DNA of 64,000 nucleotides from Gammaproteobacteria bacterium (GTDB taxonomy: Bacteria > Pseudomonadota > Gammaproteobacteria > Legionellales > Legionellaceae): contig JAUICE010000004.1 of the NCBI GenBank assembly GCA_030428185.1, positions 1 through 64,000 on the forward strand, read 5' to 3'. Positions 55,254 through 63,976 of this stretch are shown here, in pieces. A model generated the notes under the pieces. That model ran no database searches. It was not told where the DNA came from and was given only the letters and a program-made list of their open reading frames with translations. The translations under genes were made by a program, and so were the position numbers. Position 1 is the stretch's first letter. Every line of letters starts with the position of its first letter.

Positions 55254-56519
55254 ATGAAAAAGAAGCTCATAACTTACTTAATATTTATACTTTTAGTTGG
55301 ATTTTCTATTAACAGCCATGCTCAAGGTGTTGGTATGGATAGTAAAGATTTACTCGATAACATTCTTTATCAGTTTTCTAATCATGCCTCTATGTGGAGT
55401 CACACTATTTTAAGTTATGCGAGATACCTATTTTGGTCACTGGCAACCATTAGCATGGTGTGGACTTATGGCTTAATGGCTTTACGTAAGGCAGATATAC
55501 AGGAGTTTATGGCAGAAACAGTGCGATTTTTAGTAGTGATGGGTTTTTTCTACTGGATTTTAGATAATGGTCCTGCCATTGCAACTGCTATCATGGATTC
55601 TTTGCGAAAACTCGCGGCAAATGCTTCTGGCATCGATGCGCGAGTATCACCTTCCGATATTGTTGATGTCGGCTTTGATATTGTTTCAAAAGCAATTGAT
55701 AACTCATCCATCTGGTCACCTGCGGCAACGACTGTCGGGTTGATTGTAGCAGGCATTATCCTTATTGTTTTGGCGTTAGTTAGCATTAATATGCTCATTA
55801 TCTTGATTACGGCTTGGATTTTAATTTATGGCGGTATCATTTTATTAGGCTTTGGCGGTGGTCGCTGGACCCAGGATATTGCTATTCAATATTATAAAAC
55901 AGTGCTTGGCATCGCATTACAGGCATTTGCAATGATATTGATTATCGGTATCGGTAAGTCATTTGTCGATCAGTACTATGCAGCTATGTCCCAAGATATT
56001 CTCTTAAAAGAAATGTTTATCATGCTCGTTGTAGCAGTTGTTTTATTGGTGCTTATCAATAAAATTCCGCCTATTTTAGGAGGTATTGCGTCTGGTAGTG
56101 CTCCAGGTGGCGGAAGCAGTGGTCTTGGATTAGGTGGTGCTTTAGGTGCTGCTGGTATTGCCGGAAGCGCTTTGGCTGGTAGCGTGAGTGCGGCAAGTGC
56201 TCATAGTGCAGGTGGACTTTCTGCGCTAAATGCAGCATTTAAAGCTGCGTCTCAAAGCGTTGGATCAGGTGGCGTAGGAGGCCCTTCAAGTGGTGGAACA
56301 GGCTCAAAACTGGGCGGCTTGGCTCAGGCCATGGGGCAGGCTTCTAAATTTGCTGGTTCTTTTAGTTCACATCTCGCTTCTGGGGCAGTTAGTGTTGCTA
56401 AGGGTAAAGCAGGTAGTATGAAGGATTCTTTTTCTGCAAAAGTTTCTGATACAGCAGGCGGAAAAATTGCTGATGAAATTGGTAAGTTTGCTAATCAAAA
56501 AGCCTCTGGTGACAGTTAG
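55254..56519 (+). CDS. trbL: Conjugation protein TrbL (VirB6 family)
   Basis: A 421-residue polytopic inner-membrane protein with signal-like N terminus and about six membrane helices (for example ATTVGLIVAGIILIVLALVSINMLIILITAW), including the family segment LGFGGGRWTQDIAIQYYKTVLGIALQAFAMILI. The last 150 residues are Gly/Ser/Ala-rich and low in complexity, as in other TrbL proteins. Its stop overlaps the traG start by one base. Confidence 0.92.
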   Translation: MKKKLITYLIFILLVGFSINSHAQGVGMDSKDLLDNILYQFSNHASMWSHTILSYARYLFWSLATISMVWTYGLMALRKADIQEFMAETVRFLVVMGFFYWILDNGPAIATAIMDSLRKLAANASGIDARVSPSDIVDVGFDIVSKAIDNSSIWSPAATTVGLIVAGIILIVLALVSINMLIILITAWILIYGGIILLGFGGGRWTQDIAIQYYKTVLGIALQAFAMILIIGIGKSFVDQYYAAMSQDILLKEMFIMLVVAVVLLVLINKIPPILGGIASGSAPGGGSSGLGLGGALGAAGIAGSALAGSVSAASAHSAGGLSALNAAFKAASQSVGSGGVGGPSSGGTGSKLGGLAQAMGQASKFAGSFSSHLASGAVSVAKGKAGSMKDSFSAKVSDTAGGKIADEIGKFANQKASGDS

Positions 56520-58408
56520 TGGGCCTAAGTAAAGTCAATAAAGCTATTGGCCCACAAGTGAGGCAAAATCATCGAGCAAATCTGAATAAACAGCTTGTTA
56601 TTCTAATTCTCGTTTCGCTTTTCATAAGTTTGCAGATTGGCACACAGTATGTGGCCTATAAATTACACTTTAGTGATAGCTTGGGCTTTTCTCTAAGTCA
56701 TGTCTATTTACCATGGCAGTCACTCTGGTGGAGTTTGAAATACCATCATTATTATCCTGATTTGTTTAATGCTGCCTTTGGATTAATGGTGATGAGCAGC
56801 AGTCTTTTTTTAATGTTGATAGTTGCTGTCAGCAAGCACTCAAAAAAAGAAAATGTTAGTGAATACCTACATGGCTCTGCCAGATGGGCAAATAAAGAGG
56901 ATTTAAGAGACGCGGGACTTATCGGGAAAGATGAGGGGGTTTATGTGGGGGCAATAGAAGATGAGAAAGGTGTTATTCATTATTTGCGCCATAATGGCCC
57001 AGAGCATATTTTAACTTACGCGCCAACGCGCTCTGGCAAAGGCGTTGGGCTTGTTATTCCTACCCTTTTATCTTGGAAACAGTCTTGTGTTATCACTGAT
57101 TTAAAAGGGGAGCTTTGGGCATTGACTGCTGGCTGGCGTCAAAAACATGCTAACAATAAAGTGGTACGATTTGAGCCGGCAACCTTAAAAGGTGCAGCTC
57201 GCTGGAATCCTTTGGATGAGATTAGAGTCGGTACTGAATATGAGGTTGGTGATGTGCAGAATCTTGCAACCTTAGTGATTGACCCACACGGAAAAGGACT
57301 TGAAACTCACTGGCAGAAAACATCTCAAGCGCTGTTAGTAGGATTTATCTTACATGCAATTTATAAGCTAAAGAAGCAAGGAGAGCCAGCCACTTTCCCA
57401 AATATCGATAAGATGCTGGTTGATCCAAATACCAATATCGCAGATTTGTTGATTGAAATGAGCCAATACCTTCATGTTGATGGCAAAACACATCCTGTGA
57501 TTAGTGCATCGGCTCGCGATATGATTGATAGGCCTGAGGAAGAAGCAGGCTCTGTATTGTCGACTCTAAAATCATATTTAGCGTTATATCGTGATCCAGT
57601 GGTTGCTCACAATGTTTCTACTTCAGATTTCTGTATTAAAGATTTGATGCATCACCATAATCCAGTCAGCCTTTATATCGTCACGCAACCCAATGATAAA
57701 TCACGATTGCAACCTCTGGTTCGGGTGATGTTAAACATGGTGGTTCGCCTTTTGGCAGACAAAATGGAGTTTGAGCGCGTCGATAATGGTGATGGAAATT
57801 GTTTTTTAAGAGCAAAGAAAACTTATAAACATCGACTATTGTGTATGATCGATGAATTTCCAAGTCTTGGTAAGCTAGATATTTTACAAGAGTCTTTGGC
57901 CTTTGTTGCTGGCTACGGTTTAAAGTTTTACTTAATTTGTCAGGACATCAATCAGCTCAAAAGTCGTGAGCGTGGTTATGGACCAGATGAGACGATTACC
58001 TCCAACTGCCATATCCAGAATGCTTATCCGCCTAACCGAGTTGAAACCGCGGAGTATCTTTCAAAATTAACAGGCCAAACTACCATTGTAAAAGAGCACA
58101 TCACCACCAGTGGAAGACGTACTTCAACATTTTTAAATCAGATTTCTAAGACAACGCAGGAGGTATCAAGATCACTGCTAACTGTTGATGAGTGTCAGCG
58201 GATGCCAGGCCCCAAAAAAGATGAGAATGGCTTAATTCGTGAGGCAGGTGACATGGTGGTATATGTGGCAGGTTTTCCCGCTATTTATGGCAAACAGCCT
58301 TTATATTTCAAAGATAGTATTTTTGTTGCAAGAGCATCCGTTGAGGCTCCAGAGCAATCGGACATATTACGTGCCCATTTAAGCAAAGATGAAGAGATTA
58401 GGTTATGA
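56519..58408 (+). CDS. traG: Type IV coupling protein TraG (VirD4 family)
   Basis: The 629-residue coupling ATPase links relaxosome to channel. Start is GTG overlapping the trbL stop (TAGTG). Two N-terminal helices are followed by APTRSGKGVGLVIPTLL (Walker A), VITDLKGELWALTAGWR, a Walker B-like LLCMIDEFPSLGKLDIL, and the TraG segment FYLICQDINQLKSRERGYG. It is complete, ending in a short acidic tail (LSKDEEIRL), and overlaps traF by 4 bases. Confidence 0.95.
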   Translation: MGLSKVNKAIGPQVRQNHRANLNKQLVILILVSLFISLQIGTQYVAYKLHFSDSLGFSLSHVYLPWQSLWWSLKYHHYYPDLFNAAFGLMVMSSSLFLMLIVAVSKHSKKENVSEYLHGSARWANKEDLRDAGLIGKDEGVYVGAIEDEKGVIHYLRHNGPEHILTYAPTRSGKGVGLVIPTLLSWKQSCVITDLKGELWALTAGWRQKHANNKVVRFEPATLKGAARWNPLDEIRVGTEYEVGDVQNLATLVIDPHGKGLETHWQKTSQALLVGFILHAIYKLKKQGEPATFPNIDKMLVDPNTNIADLLIEMSQYLHVDGKTHPVISASARDMIDRPEEEAGSVLSTLKSYLALYRDPVVAHNVSTSDFCIKDLMHHHNPVSLYIVTQPNDKSRLQPLVRVMLNMVVRLLADKMEFERVDNGDGNCFLRAKKTYKHRLLCMIDEFPSLGKLDILQESLAFVAGYGLKFYLICQDINQLKSRERGYGPDETITSNCHIQNAYPPNRVETAEYLSKLTGQTTIVKEHITTSGRRTSTFLNQISKTTQEVSRSLLTVDECQRMPGPKKDENGLIREAGDMVVYVAGFPAIYGKQPLYFKDSIFVARASVEAPEQSDILRAHLSKDEEIRL

Positions 58409-59007
58409 GGAAATTGACTACTTGGGTGGCTATTTTTCTGCTAAGTACCATTAGTCTTGCTCTTTTATTGGCAAGTGTAGGTTTTAGGATAAACGTTACG
58501 AACTCTATACCTATTGGGCTTTATCGCATTACAGGGCTTAAAATTTATAAAAATGCGTTCGTGATTTTTTGCCCTGAAGAAAGGTTAGCCTTTCAACAAG
58601 CTAGAGATAGAGGCTACATCGATAGCGGCCATTGTCCTGGTGGATATGGATATTTGATGAAAAAAGTAGTTGCAACCAAAGGCGATAAAATATCTGTTAC
58701 TGCAGAAGGCGTTTTTGTGAATCATAGGCGTCTTCCCTTTTCAAAACCACTACTGTCAGATGGAGTGAAACGGCCTTTGCCGCAGTGGCACAGAATAGAT
58801 TACCAACTTAAAAAAGATGAGCTACTGACCATGACTAGCCAAAGTAAGTGGTCTTTTGATGCTCGATATTACGGTCTTGTTCACATAGGACAAGTCAAGG
58901 GAGTGATAACACCTGTATGGGTAAATAGTACATTGGAAAACTCTACTGATTGCTCATGCGGGGCGCATTGTGCTAATATATGGCGCACTTATCCGTGCTT
59001 TTTTTAG
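58405..59007 (+). CDS. traF: Conjugal peptidase TraF (S26 signal peptidase-like)
   Basis: A 200-residue membrane peptidase: one N-terminal helix, then RINVTNSIPIGLYRI with Ser34 as nucleophile, YLMKKVVATKGDKI with the Lys of the dyad, and SFDARYYGLVH. These match RP4 TraF, which processes and cyclises the TrbC pilin. The C terminus has a Cys-rich tail (DCSCGAHCAN) not usual for the family. It follows traG as in RP4. Confidence 0.9.
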   Translation: MRKLTTWVAIFLLSTISLALLLASVGFRINVTNSIPIGLYRITGLKIYKNAFVIFCPEERLAFQQARDRGYIDSGHCPGGYGYLMKKVVATKGDKISVTAEGVFVNHRRLPFSKPLLSDGVKRPLPQWHRIDYQLKKDELLTMTSQSKWSFDARYYGLVHIGQVKGVITPVWVNSTLENSTDCSCGAHCANIWRTYPCFF

Positions 59008-59018
59008 TTTGTCGCTAT

Positions 59019-59342
59019 ATGCTTAATATTAAAAAGGAACTAATTCTTATTGCTTGCCTTGGTTACTCTATGTATGCACACTCAGAGACGACAGTACAAT
59101 TGAATATGTATCAGGTCTCACCATCATCTGGTAAATCTGCGTGGCTGTTAAACACAGAAACAGGGGCTTTATCTTTTTGTACATCGTCATCGAATAGTTC
59201 AAAGCCAAACTGCTCTCCATGGGGCAAGCCGCCCACAAGCTCTCCAGCTTATCGTTATGATCCTAAGACTAAAAAATTGATTCCTTTAAACCAAGAAGCT
59301 CGAGATGAGCAGAAAAAACGAGACCCTTTGGGCATAAGGTAA
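59019..59342 (+). CDS. Small exported protein, unknown, in conjugation operon
   Basis: About 107 residues from MLNIKKELILIACLGYSMYAHS, a signal peptide. The mature part is Ser/Pro-rich with two Cys (LSFCTSSSNSSKPNCSPWGKPP) and ends with a charged stretch (NQEARDEQKKRDPLGIR). It overlaps neither neighbour seriously and continues the transfer transcript after traF. Possibly like the small LvrE-type proteins of such elements, but no family is assigned. Confidence 0.6.
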   Translation: MLNIKKELILIACLGYSMYAHSETTVQLNMYQVSPSSGKSAWLLNTETGALSFCTSSSNSSKPNCSPWGKPPTSSPAYRYDPKTKKLIPLNQEARDEQKKRDPLGIR

Positions 59343-59354
59343 TAGGGTGAGCCA

Positions 59355-60620
59355 ATGACAGAACTAAACCTTGAAGGGAAAGCTTTCTATAGACTGGTGA
59401 AAGTTATAAGTAATTTTCTAATACTGTTCGCCGTCATTATATGCACTATAGTGATGGTAAATGACTCTGAAACTATTGTTAATTCAATAGGTGCTTTTCT
59501 AGTTTCTATATTGTTTGTAGATATTCTTAGGCAATCTATCTTGTATATCGCTTATGGTAAAAAAATCACTTTTAACTTTCTAAAAAAAAATAAAAGCTCA
59601 GCTACTATGAAAAAGCAAATTAGGTTTGAAAATCAAATAGAGCAGGCCGCTCCCCCTGAACGTTCATCGCGAGGTGCTATTAAAAAATTCCTAAGAGGTG
59701 AATACGGATTATGTAAGACCTACTGGGGAAGCAAATTATTTATGGTAGCTTTCTTTACATCTGCCCTTTTGTGGTACAAAACATTATTTTTATCAACTCA
59801 AATTAAATATCATTTTGTCTTAGTTGCAGTTGTTTTCTCAATTTTGGTACCTATTTACATTGCTATATATAAAGCTGCTATGAAATACAAAGGAAATAAT
59901 ACATGGAGTGTGTTAGCAGTTTTATCTTTGATTGTTGGACTAGCGCAAATACTACCACTTATAACCATTGATAGTTCTGAAAATATAAATCGTCAAATTT
60001 CGCAGATAAAAAAATCAGTTCCAATAAAAATTAATTCTTTAACGGACATGGTCGACGCAGACTATAGGAATGGTTTAGTCTCATTTACCTATAAGGTTAA
60101 AAAAGAAAAGTTAAGCTCTCCTTTGAATAAAGCCAGCAGAATTGTGAAGCTTTGCAAAAAAAATGAATTATTTAGCTTGCCTAGTGTTAATAAAATTCAA
60201 TATCGATACATTGACAATGAGTCAAGTGTGCTTCTGCAGTTTGTTGTTGATAAGACTTTATGTAATTCAATAGCAGCTATGGGGGAAAAGGAGTACTACC
60301 TAAATTCCACTATTCAAAACCTCCGTAAAAGGCTGCCAGTTAAAGTGGATGAGCTTACAGAAGTTGTCAATATATCTAAGTCTAAGGAAAAAATTTCATA
60401 TCACTATAAATTAAATGTTCCCCCAAGTCCGGAAGCGATTACTAAAGTGAGGCGGTACATAAGTGCTAACAAGTCCAGTATAATAAAAAGCTTTTGTAAA
60501 AGTTCAGAACAATTATTTGAGTTCAGGAATCTCATACAATATATTTATAAAAGTGCTGATGGGCAGAATATAGAGGCCTTGAATATTAATAAAGGTGATT
60601 GTGGTAACTTATCCGCTTAA
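59355..60620 (+). CDS. Polytopic membrane protein with two tandem C-terminal repeats, unknown
   Basis: A 421-residue protein with five likely membrane helices (about residues 14-35, 40-66, 126-146, 152-175, 185-205). The C-terminal half holds two tandem repeats of about 90-100 residues (214-303 and 319-416). Each begins K(K/R)x(V/L)P(I/V)K(I/V)(N/D)xLT(D/E)(M/V)V, continues with a (V/I)S(F/Y)xYK(V/L) strand and a Cys-containing helix, and ends near a second Cys (DKTLC, NKGDC). The repeats probably lie outside the cytoplasm with one disulfide each. No family is recognised. Its place after traF suggests a transfer-linked or cargo role. Confidence 0.65.
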   Translation: MTELNLEGKAFYRLVKVISNFLILFAVIICTIVMVNDSETIVNSIGAFLVSILFVDILRQSILYIAYGKKITFNFLKKNKSSATMKKQIRFENQIEQAAPPERSSRGAIKKFLRGEYGLCKTYWGSKLFMVAFFTSALLWYKTLFLSTQIKYHFVLVAVVFSILVPIYIAIYKAAMKYKGNNTWSVLAVLSLIVGLAQILPLITIDSSENINRQISQIKKSVPIKINSLTDMVDADYRNGLVSFTYKVKKEKLSSPLNKASRIVKLCKKNELFSLPSVNKIQYRYIDNESSVLLQFVVDKTLCNSIAAMGEKEYYLNSTIQNLRKRLPVKVDELTEVVNISKSKEKISYHYKLNVPPSPEAITKVRRYISANKSSIIKSFCKSSEQLFEFRNLIQYIYKSADGQNIEALNINKGDCGNLSA

Positions 60621-60682
60621 TTCAAGGTTGATTAGCTAGGGCATATTTTATGTTTCAGTGGTAGTACATTTGTAATATCAAG

Positions 60683-60964
60683 CTATTCAATATTTCTAGC
60701 GAAAGGATGAATACGATACAAAGTACCCTCGAACTCACCACTACTATTACGCAGGCTTTCACGGCTCAAGTAGCCAGCTGCAATCAACTCAGATATAGCG
60801 TTTCTGACAGAATCTCGACCATTTTTGCACTGCTCAAATACACTATTAAAGTTGAGTACTTCATTATCCGCATTAACATTACTTGAAAGGATAGCAAAAG
60901 CGCCTTTGGCTTGCATGCTAAGGCTCTCATTAAAAATTGCTTGTTTTGACACTTTAAATTTCAT
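60683..60964 (-). CDS. Small winged-helix protein, replication-initiator-like
   Basis: A 93-residue protein with a winged-helix pattern: FKVSKQAIFNESLSMQAKGAFAILSSNV, then NGRDSVRNAISELIAAGYLSRE with the recognition helix, and a wing (LRNSSGEFEGTLYRIHP). The motif MQAKGAFAIL is like the N-terminal domain of phage and plasmid replication or regulatory proteins. It is in the opposite direction to the transfer operon and may be a repressor of the accessory group. Confidence 0.7.
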   Translation of the reverse strand: MKFKVSKQAIFNESLSMQAKGAFAILSSNVNADNEVLNFNSVFEQCKNGRDSVRNAISELIAAGYLSRESLRNSSGEFEGTLYRIHPFARNIE

Positions 60965-61038
60965 CGTTTGAATATTCCTAATATGTTGGTTCAGTTGGGT
61001 TGAGTATTGTATCGACTACTAAATATAGGGAAACACCA

Positions 61039-61449
61039 TTAGTACTCTTTTGAGTCATCAATTTCGATCAGCTCCATGATTTCAACTACATGCGATACTT
61101 TCGTATTGGTGTGTTCTATAGTTTGAGCATTTAATTGATAATGAAAAAAAATAAGGATTGCTCCAAATATAAAAGATGTTGTACAAATTATTGATGCGAT
61201 TATGAATTGGTGAGGTTCTGAATAACCTGGCAACCAAAACGAAATCAAGGTAGTTATGGCGACTCCAAAGAATATCATCCCCAAATCCTTCCATCCAAAA
61301 GATCGATAAAATGATGACTTTATTTTAAGGTCGGCCACTCTGTTTTTTATTTTATTCCAATTGTCATGAGTCATAGGGAAGCCAGTTTTAGACTCAGGAC
61401 CAGTCATTAAAACTTTAGAGGGTACAAGCGTAACTTGTGAATCATCCAT
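61039..61449 (-). CDS. Membrane protein, unknown, paired with zinc-ribbon protein
   Basis: About 136 residues from MDDSQVTL, with two membrane helices (DLGMIFFGVAITTLISFWL and FIIASIICTTSFIFGAILIFFHY) and a cytosolic N-terminal region of about 60 residues; the end is acidic (IEIDDSKEY). It starts inside the 3' end of the upstream zinc-ribbon gene (8-base overlap), so the two are coupled. No family is recognised. Confidence 0.6.
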   Translation of the reverse strand: MDDSQVTLVPSKVLMTGPESKTGFPMTHDNWNKIKNRVADLKIKSSFYRSFGWKDLGMIFFGVAITTLISFWLPGYSEPHQFIIASIICTTSFIFGAILIFFHYQLNAQTIEHTNTKVSHVVEIMELIEIDDSKEY

Positions 61450-61756
61450 TTTTATCCTTAATACCACTAGGCGTGTTATTTTCTTGTTTTTGAGTTTCCA
61501 CTTCTTTTGTTTGAATAATCCCGGCATGTATTGCATTTAGTAGCAAAGTGTTTGAGCAGTTACTACAAGTAATTGGAATAATAGGAATAACTGGCCCTCC
61601 AACCATAAGAGCATTAGCCTTATATTGGGTGAGTTGAAAGTATTTATCTTGAACAAGCCAGTTTCCTGCCCTACACATAGGGCAGGACTGATTACTCCAC
61701 TTTTCTTTTACGTAAGAAACTAATTTATCAGCATCATTTTTTTCAAGCTTTGTCAT
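61442..61756 (-). CDS. Zinc-ribbon protein, unknown
   Basis: A 104-residue protein with two CxxC pairs, SCPMCRAGNW (near residue 25) and ITCSNCSNTLLL (near 63), separated by about 40 residues, a zinc-ribbon layout. Between them is a hydrophobic strand-rich segment (ANALMVGGPVIPIIPI). It is followed by a coupled membrane-protein gene and preceded by the relaxase gene on the same strand. Function unknown; membrane-linked sensing is possible. Confidence 0.6.
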   Translation of the reverse strand: MTKLEKNDADKLVSYVKEKWSNQSCPMCRAGNWLVQDKYFQLTQYKANALMVGGPVIPIIPITCSNCSNTLLLNAIHAGIIQTKEVETQKQENNTPSGIKDKNG

Positions 61757-61775
61757 ATGCTTATTCCATTATTTA

Positions 61776-63518
61776 TTAGTTTATTCCAGAAGCTTTCCGT
61801 CGCACATGGTTATCAGGTTGGGGTCTTTGCCGCTCCAGCTTATCATGTGCATTATCCGGCAATAGCATTTTACTTCTTCTGGTGAGCTGAACCATATCGA
61901 GTTGGGACACGTCTCGCAAGCAGTTTTTACTTTCGGCCGGCGAGCACTGTCTAGTGATGATAGCGTTGGGCTTTGCTCTGGAAACGATGCCTGGTTGTTT
62001 TCTTTTCTTTCTGTTGGCTGCTCCAGCAACCTCATTGCTTCCTGAAGCTCTTCTTCCACCATTAAATCTGTATTGTCTTGACTGGTCACTGTATTTCTCC
62101 CGCTCTGACGTTATTTTTTGACGATGACTATCTATCTTTGTGGCCTTTCTAAGGGTGGTCGTTGCGCTACTCTTAGAAACTTTAATTTCCTTGCCATTAT
62201 TTCTGATAACGGCGTTTCCTACTTTATAAATCTCTGTTCCTTCTTTAGTAATTGAATCAACTTGCTTAATATCCAGCATGTCAATATTAGAAGTTGTGCT
62301 AGGTATGGTGCGATTGTTTTGTTTTTTTTGATTGCGTGAGCGTAAAGCTTTCAAGGCATCTTTATTTCCAGCCCCAGCTTTTTTTTGTAGCCAATCGGCC
62401 CAGCTTTTATTTTGATGCAAATCAAGTAACTGTATTCGCTCTTTGGTGTAATTTTGTCGTATTATTTCAATATCCTTTAGAAGGCTATTGCTGATTTTTT
62501 TATAAAGATATTTTTTTTGAGCTTTAGAAGCGGTCATTAATTTTAAAGTTGCTCGTTTGATTCGTCCTCGTTTCTTTGCTTTATCAATGAGTCGAGCTTT
62601 AGCTTCTCGTAAATGCCTTAGCTTTTTGGAAAGCGTCGCTTTTCCATGCTCTTTCTCATGGAGATAATGCTCATAGACTTCCGTGTTGATTACTTGCTTG
62701 TTAAGTGGCTCATAACGATATGTGTTTTTTGTAGAAGTTTCATCAGCAAAGGATGAGGGTTTAAATAAGCCTAACTTTGATTCCAAGCTCTTTTTGGAAA
62801 AGCCTCTTGAAACAGAGCTTGCTTTAACCATAAGTCCTTTTTTATCAGAAAACACCAGGCCATTTGCTTTCATGCGAACAACCAATCCATGCTCTGAAAG
62901 TATTTGATGAACTTCACTCCAACTGTTAGCAGAGTCAATCTGTGACTTGTAATTGCGTTTTATCCAGTTGATGAGGCTTTCAATGCCTGAATGTTGCTCC
63001 ATATCATCGGCAAGATTTTCAGAGCGATTTTTTTTCGTTTTGTGATTAGTTATTTTAAGTCCATATTCTGTTTCCAATTTTGACGCAGTTTCAGCGAAAG
63101 CCTTATAGGCTCTATACGGCTCAATCATATTAAAGGTCTTTGGATGAATTTTATTAATCGCAATATGAATATGAAGGTTATCTGTATCGTGATGGATGGC
63201 ACTAATTCTTTGATGCTCATTAAATCCTATAGAGGATATGACTCTTTCCTCTATGGCTTTTAATATTCCTTCTGAAGGGCTTTCTCCTGGGGCAAATGAT
63301 ATTAGCAAATGGTAAGTTTTATCACCCTTGGCTCTTTGGTTTTTTGCTTGCATTGCCAATACTTCCTGTTTTGCCCAGGAGATATCAGTACTATGGCAGT
63401 TCGATATCGTAACTTTGCCCAGTCGTTCCTGTTTATTTTGTTCATCAGTAATATAATTTATCAAGCTTGAGAAACTGCTAAGTCTTGCTGACTTCATTGG
63501 TATATGACGAATAATCAC
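61776..63518 (-). CDS. traI: MobP-type relaxase TraI
   Basis: A 580-residue relaxase that nicks oriT and pilots the DNA strand. Motif I has the catalytic Tyr22 in SSLINYITDEQ. Motif II lies around HLLISFAPGESPSEG. Motif III is IHHDTDNLHIHIAINKIH with His109/110, His116 and His118, as in TraI of RP4 and VirD2. The middle is basic and helical. The last 100 residues are low in complexity and overlap, out of frame, a small gene with its own ribosome binding site. It overlaps traJ by 4 bases. Confidence 0.92.
   Translation of the reverse strand: MIIRHIPMKSARLSSFSSLINYITDEQNKQERLGKVTISNCHSTDISWAKQEVLAMQAKNQRAKGDKTYHLLISFAPGESPSEGILKAIEERVISSIGFNEHQRISAIHHDTDNLHIHIAINKIHPKTFNMIEPYRAYKAFAETASKLETEYGLKITNHKTKKNRSENLADDMEQHSGIESLINWIKRNYKSQIDSANSWSEVHQILSEHGLVVRMKANGLVFSDKKGLMVKASSVSRGFSKKSLESKLGLFKPSSFADETSTKNTYRYEPLNKQVINTEVYEHYLHEKEHGKATLSKKLRHLREAKARLIDKAKKRGRIKRATLKLMTASKAQKKYLYKKISNSLLKDIEIIRQNYTKERIQLLDLHQNKSWADWLQKKAGAGNKDALKALRSRNQKKQNNRTIPSTTSNIDMLDIKQVDSITKEGTEIYKVGNAVIRNNGKEIKVSKSSATTTLRKATKIDSHRQKITSEREKYSDQSRQYRFNGGRRASGSNEVAGAANRKKRKQPGIVSRAKPNAIITRQCSPAESKNCLRDVSQLDMVQLTRRSKMLLPDNAHDKLERQRPQPDNHVRRKASGIN
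61781..62089 (-). CDS. Nested small Cys-rich gene inside traI (different frame)
   Basis: A 102-residue open frame on the same strand as traI but shifted, overlapping its last ~100 codons. It starts at GTG with GGGAG 7 bases upstream, a strong independent ribosome binding site. The C-terminal half is conserved-looking: CETCPNSIWFSSPEEVKCYCRIMH then a Trp and a last Cys, the kind of pattern seen in small TraD-like proteins of P-type mobilisation regions. In RP4, traH is likewise encoded out of frame within traI. Coding of both frames is inferred; the nested frame looks the more protein-like of the two here. Confidence 0.65.
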   Translation of the reverse strand: MTSQDNTDLMVEEELQEAMRLLEQPTERKENNQASFPEQSPTLSSLDSARRPKVKTACETCPNSIWFSSPEEVKCYCRIMHMISWSGKDPNLITMCDGKLLE

Positions 63519-63868
63519 AGCTTTCTCACCACATTAAACATCTCGCTCTGTGTTGCTTGAATGCGCTCCAACAAAACTCTAACTTTTCTGTGGCCGAAGT
63601 GTGCCACACGCCTATCTTGAGTAAGCCAGAGTTTAAGAAGCCCACCAAGCCTTCCCATATCTGCATTTATTTTGGATAACTGAAGAACATGCTCTTTGTC
63701 TATGACACTCTGAATTTGATAGCCTAATCCAATCCGACGTAAGTATTCGGCAATTGACAGTCCTGCTTGCGCTGCATGTGATTTTATTGCAACTTCTTCA
63801 TCAGGAAGCACAGGGACACGGAGGTGGCGACCGTGTTTTCTGGTAGGATTTTTATTCTGTTTATCCAT
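63515..63868 (-). CDS. traJ: oriT-binding accessory protein TraJ (MobC-like)
   Basis: A 117-residue protein starting MDKQNKNPTRKHGRHLRVPVLPDEEVAIKSHA, with a ribbon-helix-helix-like N-terminal half (VPVLPDEEVAIKSHAAQAGLSIAEYLRRIGLG) and a C-terminal part (GGLLKLWLTQDRRVAHFGHRKVR) typical of TraJ/MobC relaxosome proteins. It binds near nic and recruits TraI. It overlaps traI by 4 bases; the upstream 132 bases hold the oriT. Confidence 0.88.
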   Translation of the reverse strand: MDKQNKNPTRKHGRHLRVPVLPDEEVAIKSHAAQAGLSIAEYLRRIGLGYQIQSVIDKEHVLQLSKINADMGRLGGLLKLWLTQDRRVAHFGHRKVRVLLERIQATQSEMFNVVRKL

Positions 63869-63929
63869 AAGGATGCTGACCTCTTATTAAGTGGTTATGC
63901 AATCCTTTAGGTACTGATTTGTTTTTTTA

Positions 63930-63976
63930 CTTTTTGAACTCAAAAAGCAAGATAACCGTTGAGCACCTTTAGGTGC
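63930..63976 (-). other. oriT: Origin of transfer (oriT), predicted nic region
   Basis: On the minus strand, GGTTATCTTG-C (63957-63947) matches the IncP/I-type nic pattern ATCYTG-Y, with nic expected between 63948 and 63947. Next to it are two inverted repeats, CTTTTTGA/TCAAAAAG (63930-63947) and GCACCT/AGGTGC (63963-63976), as around the TraJ site in RP4. The traJ-traI genes lie directly downstream in the usual direction. Confidence 0.65.
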
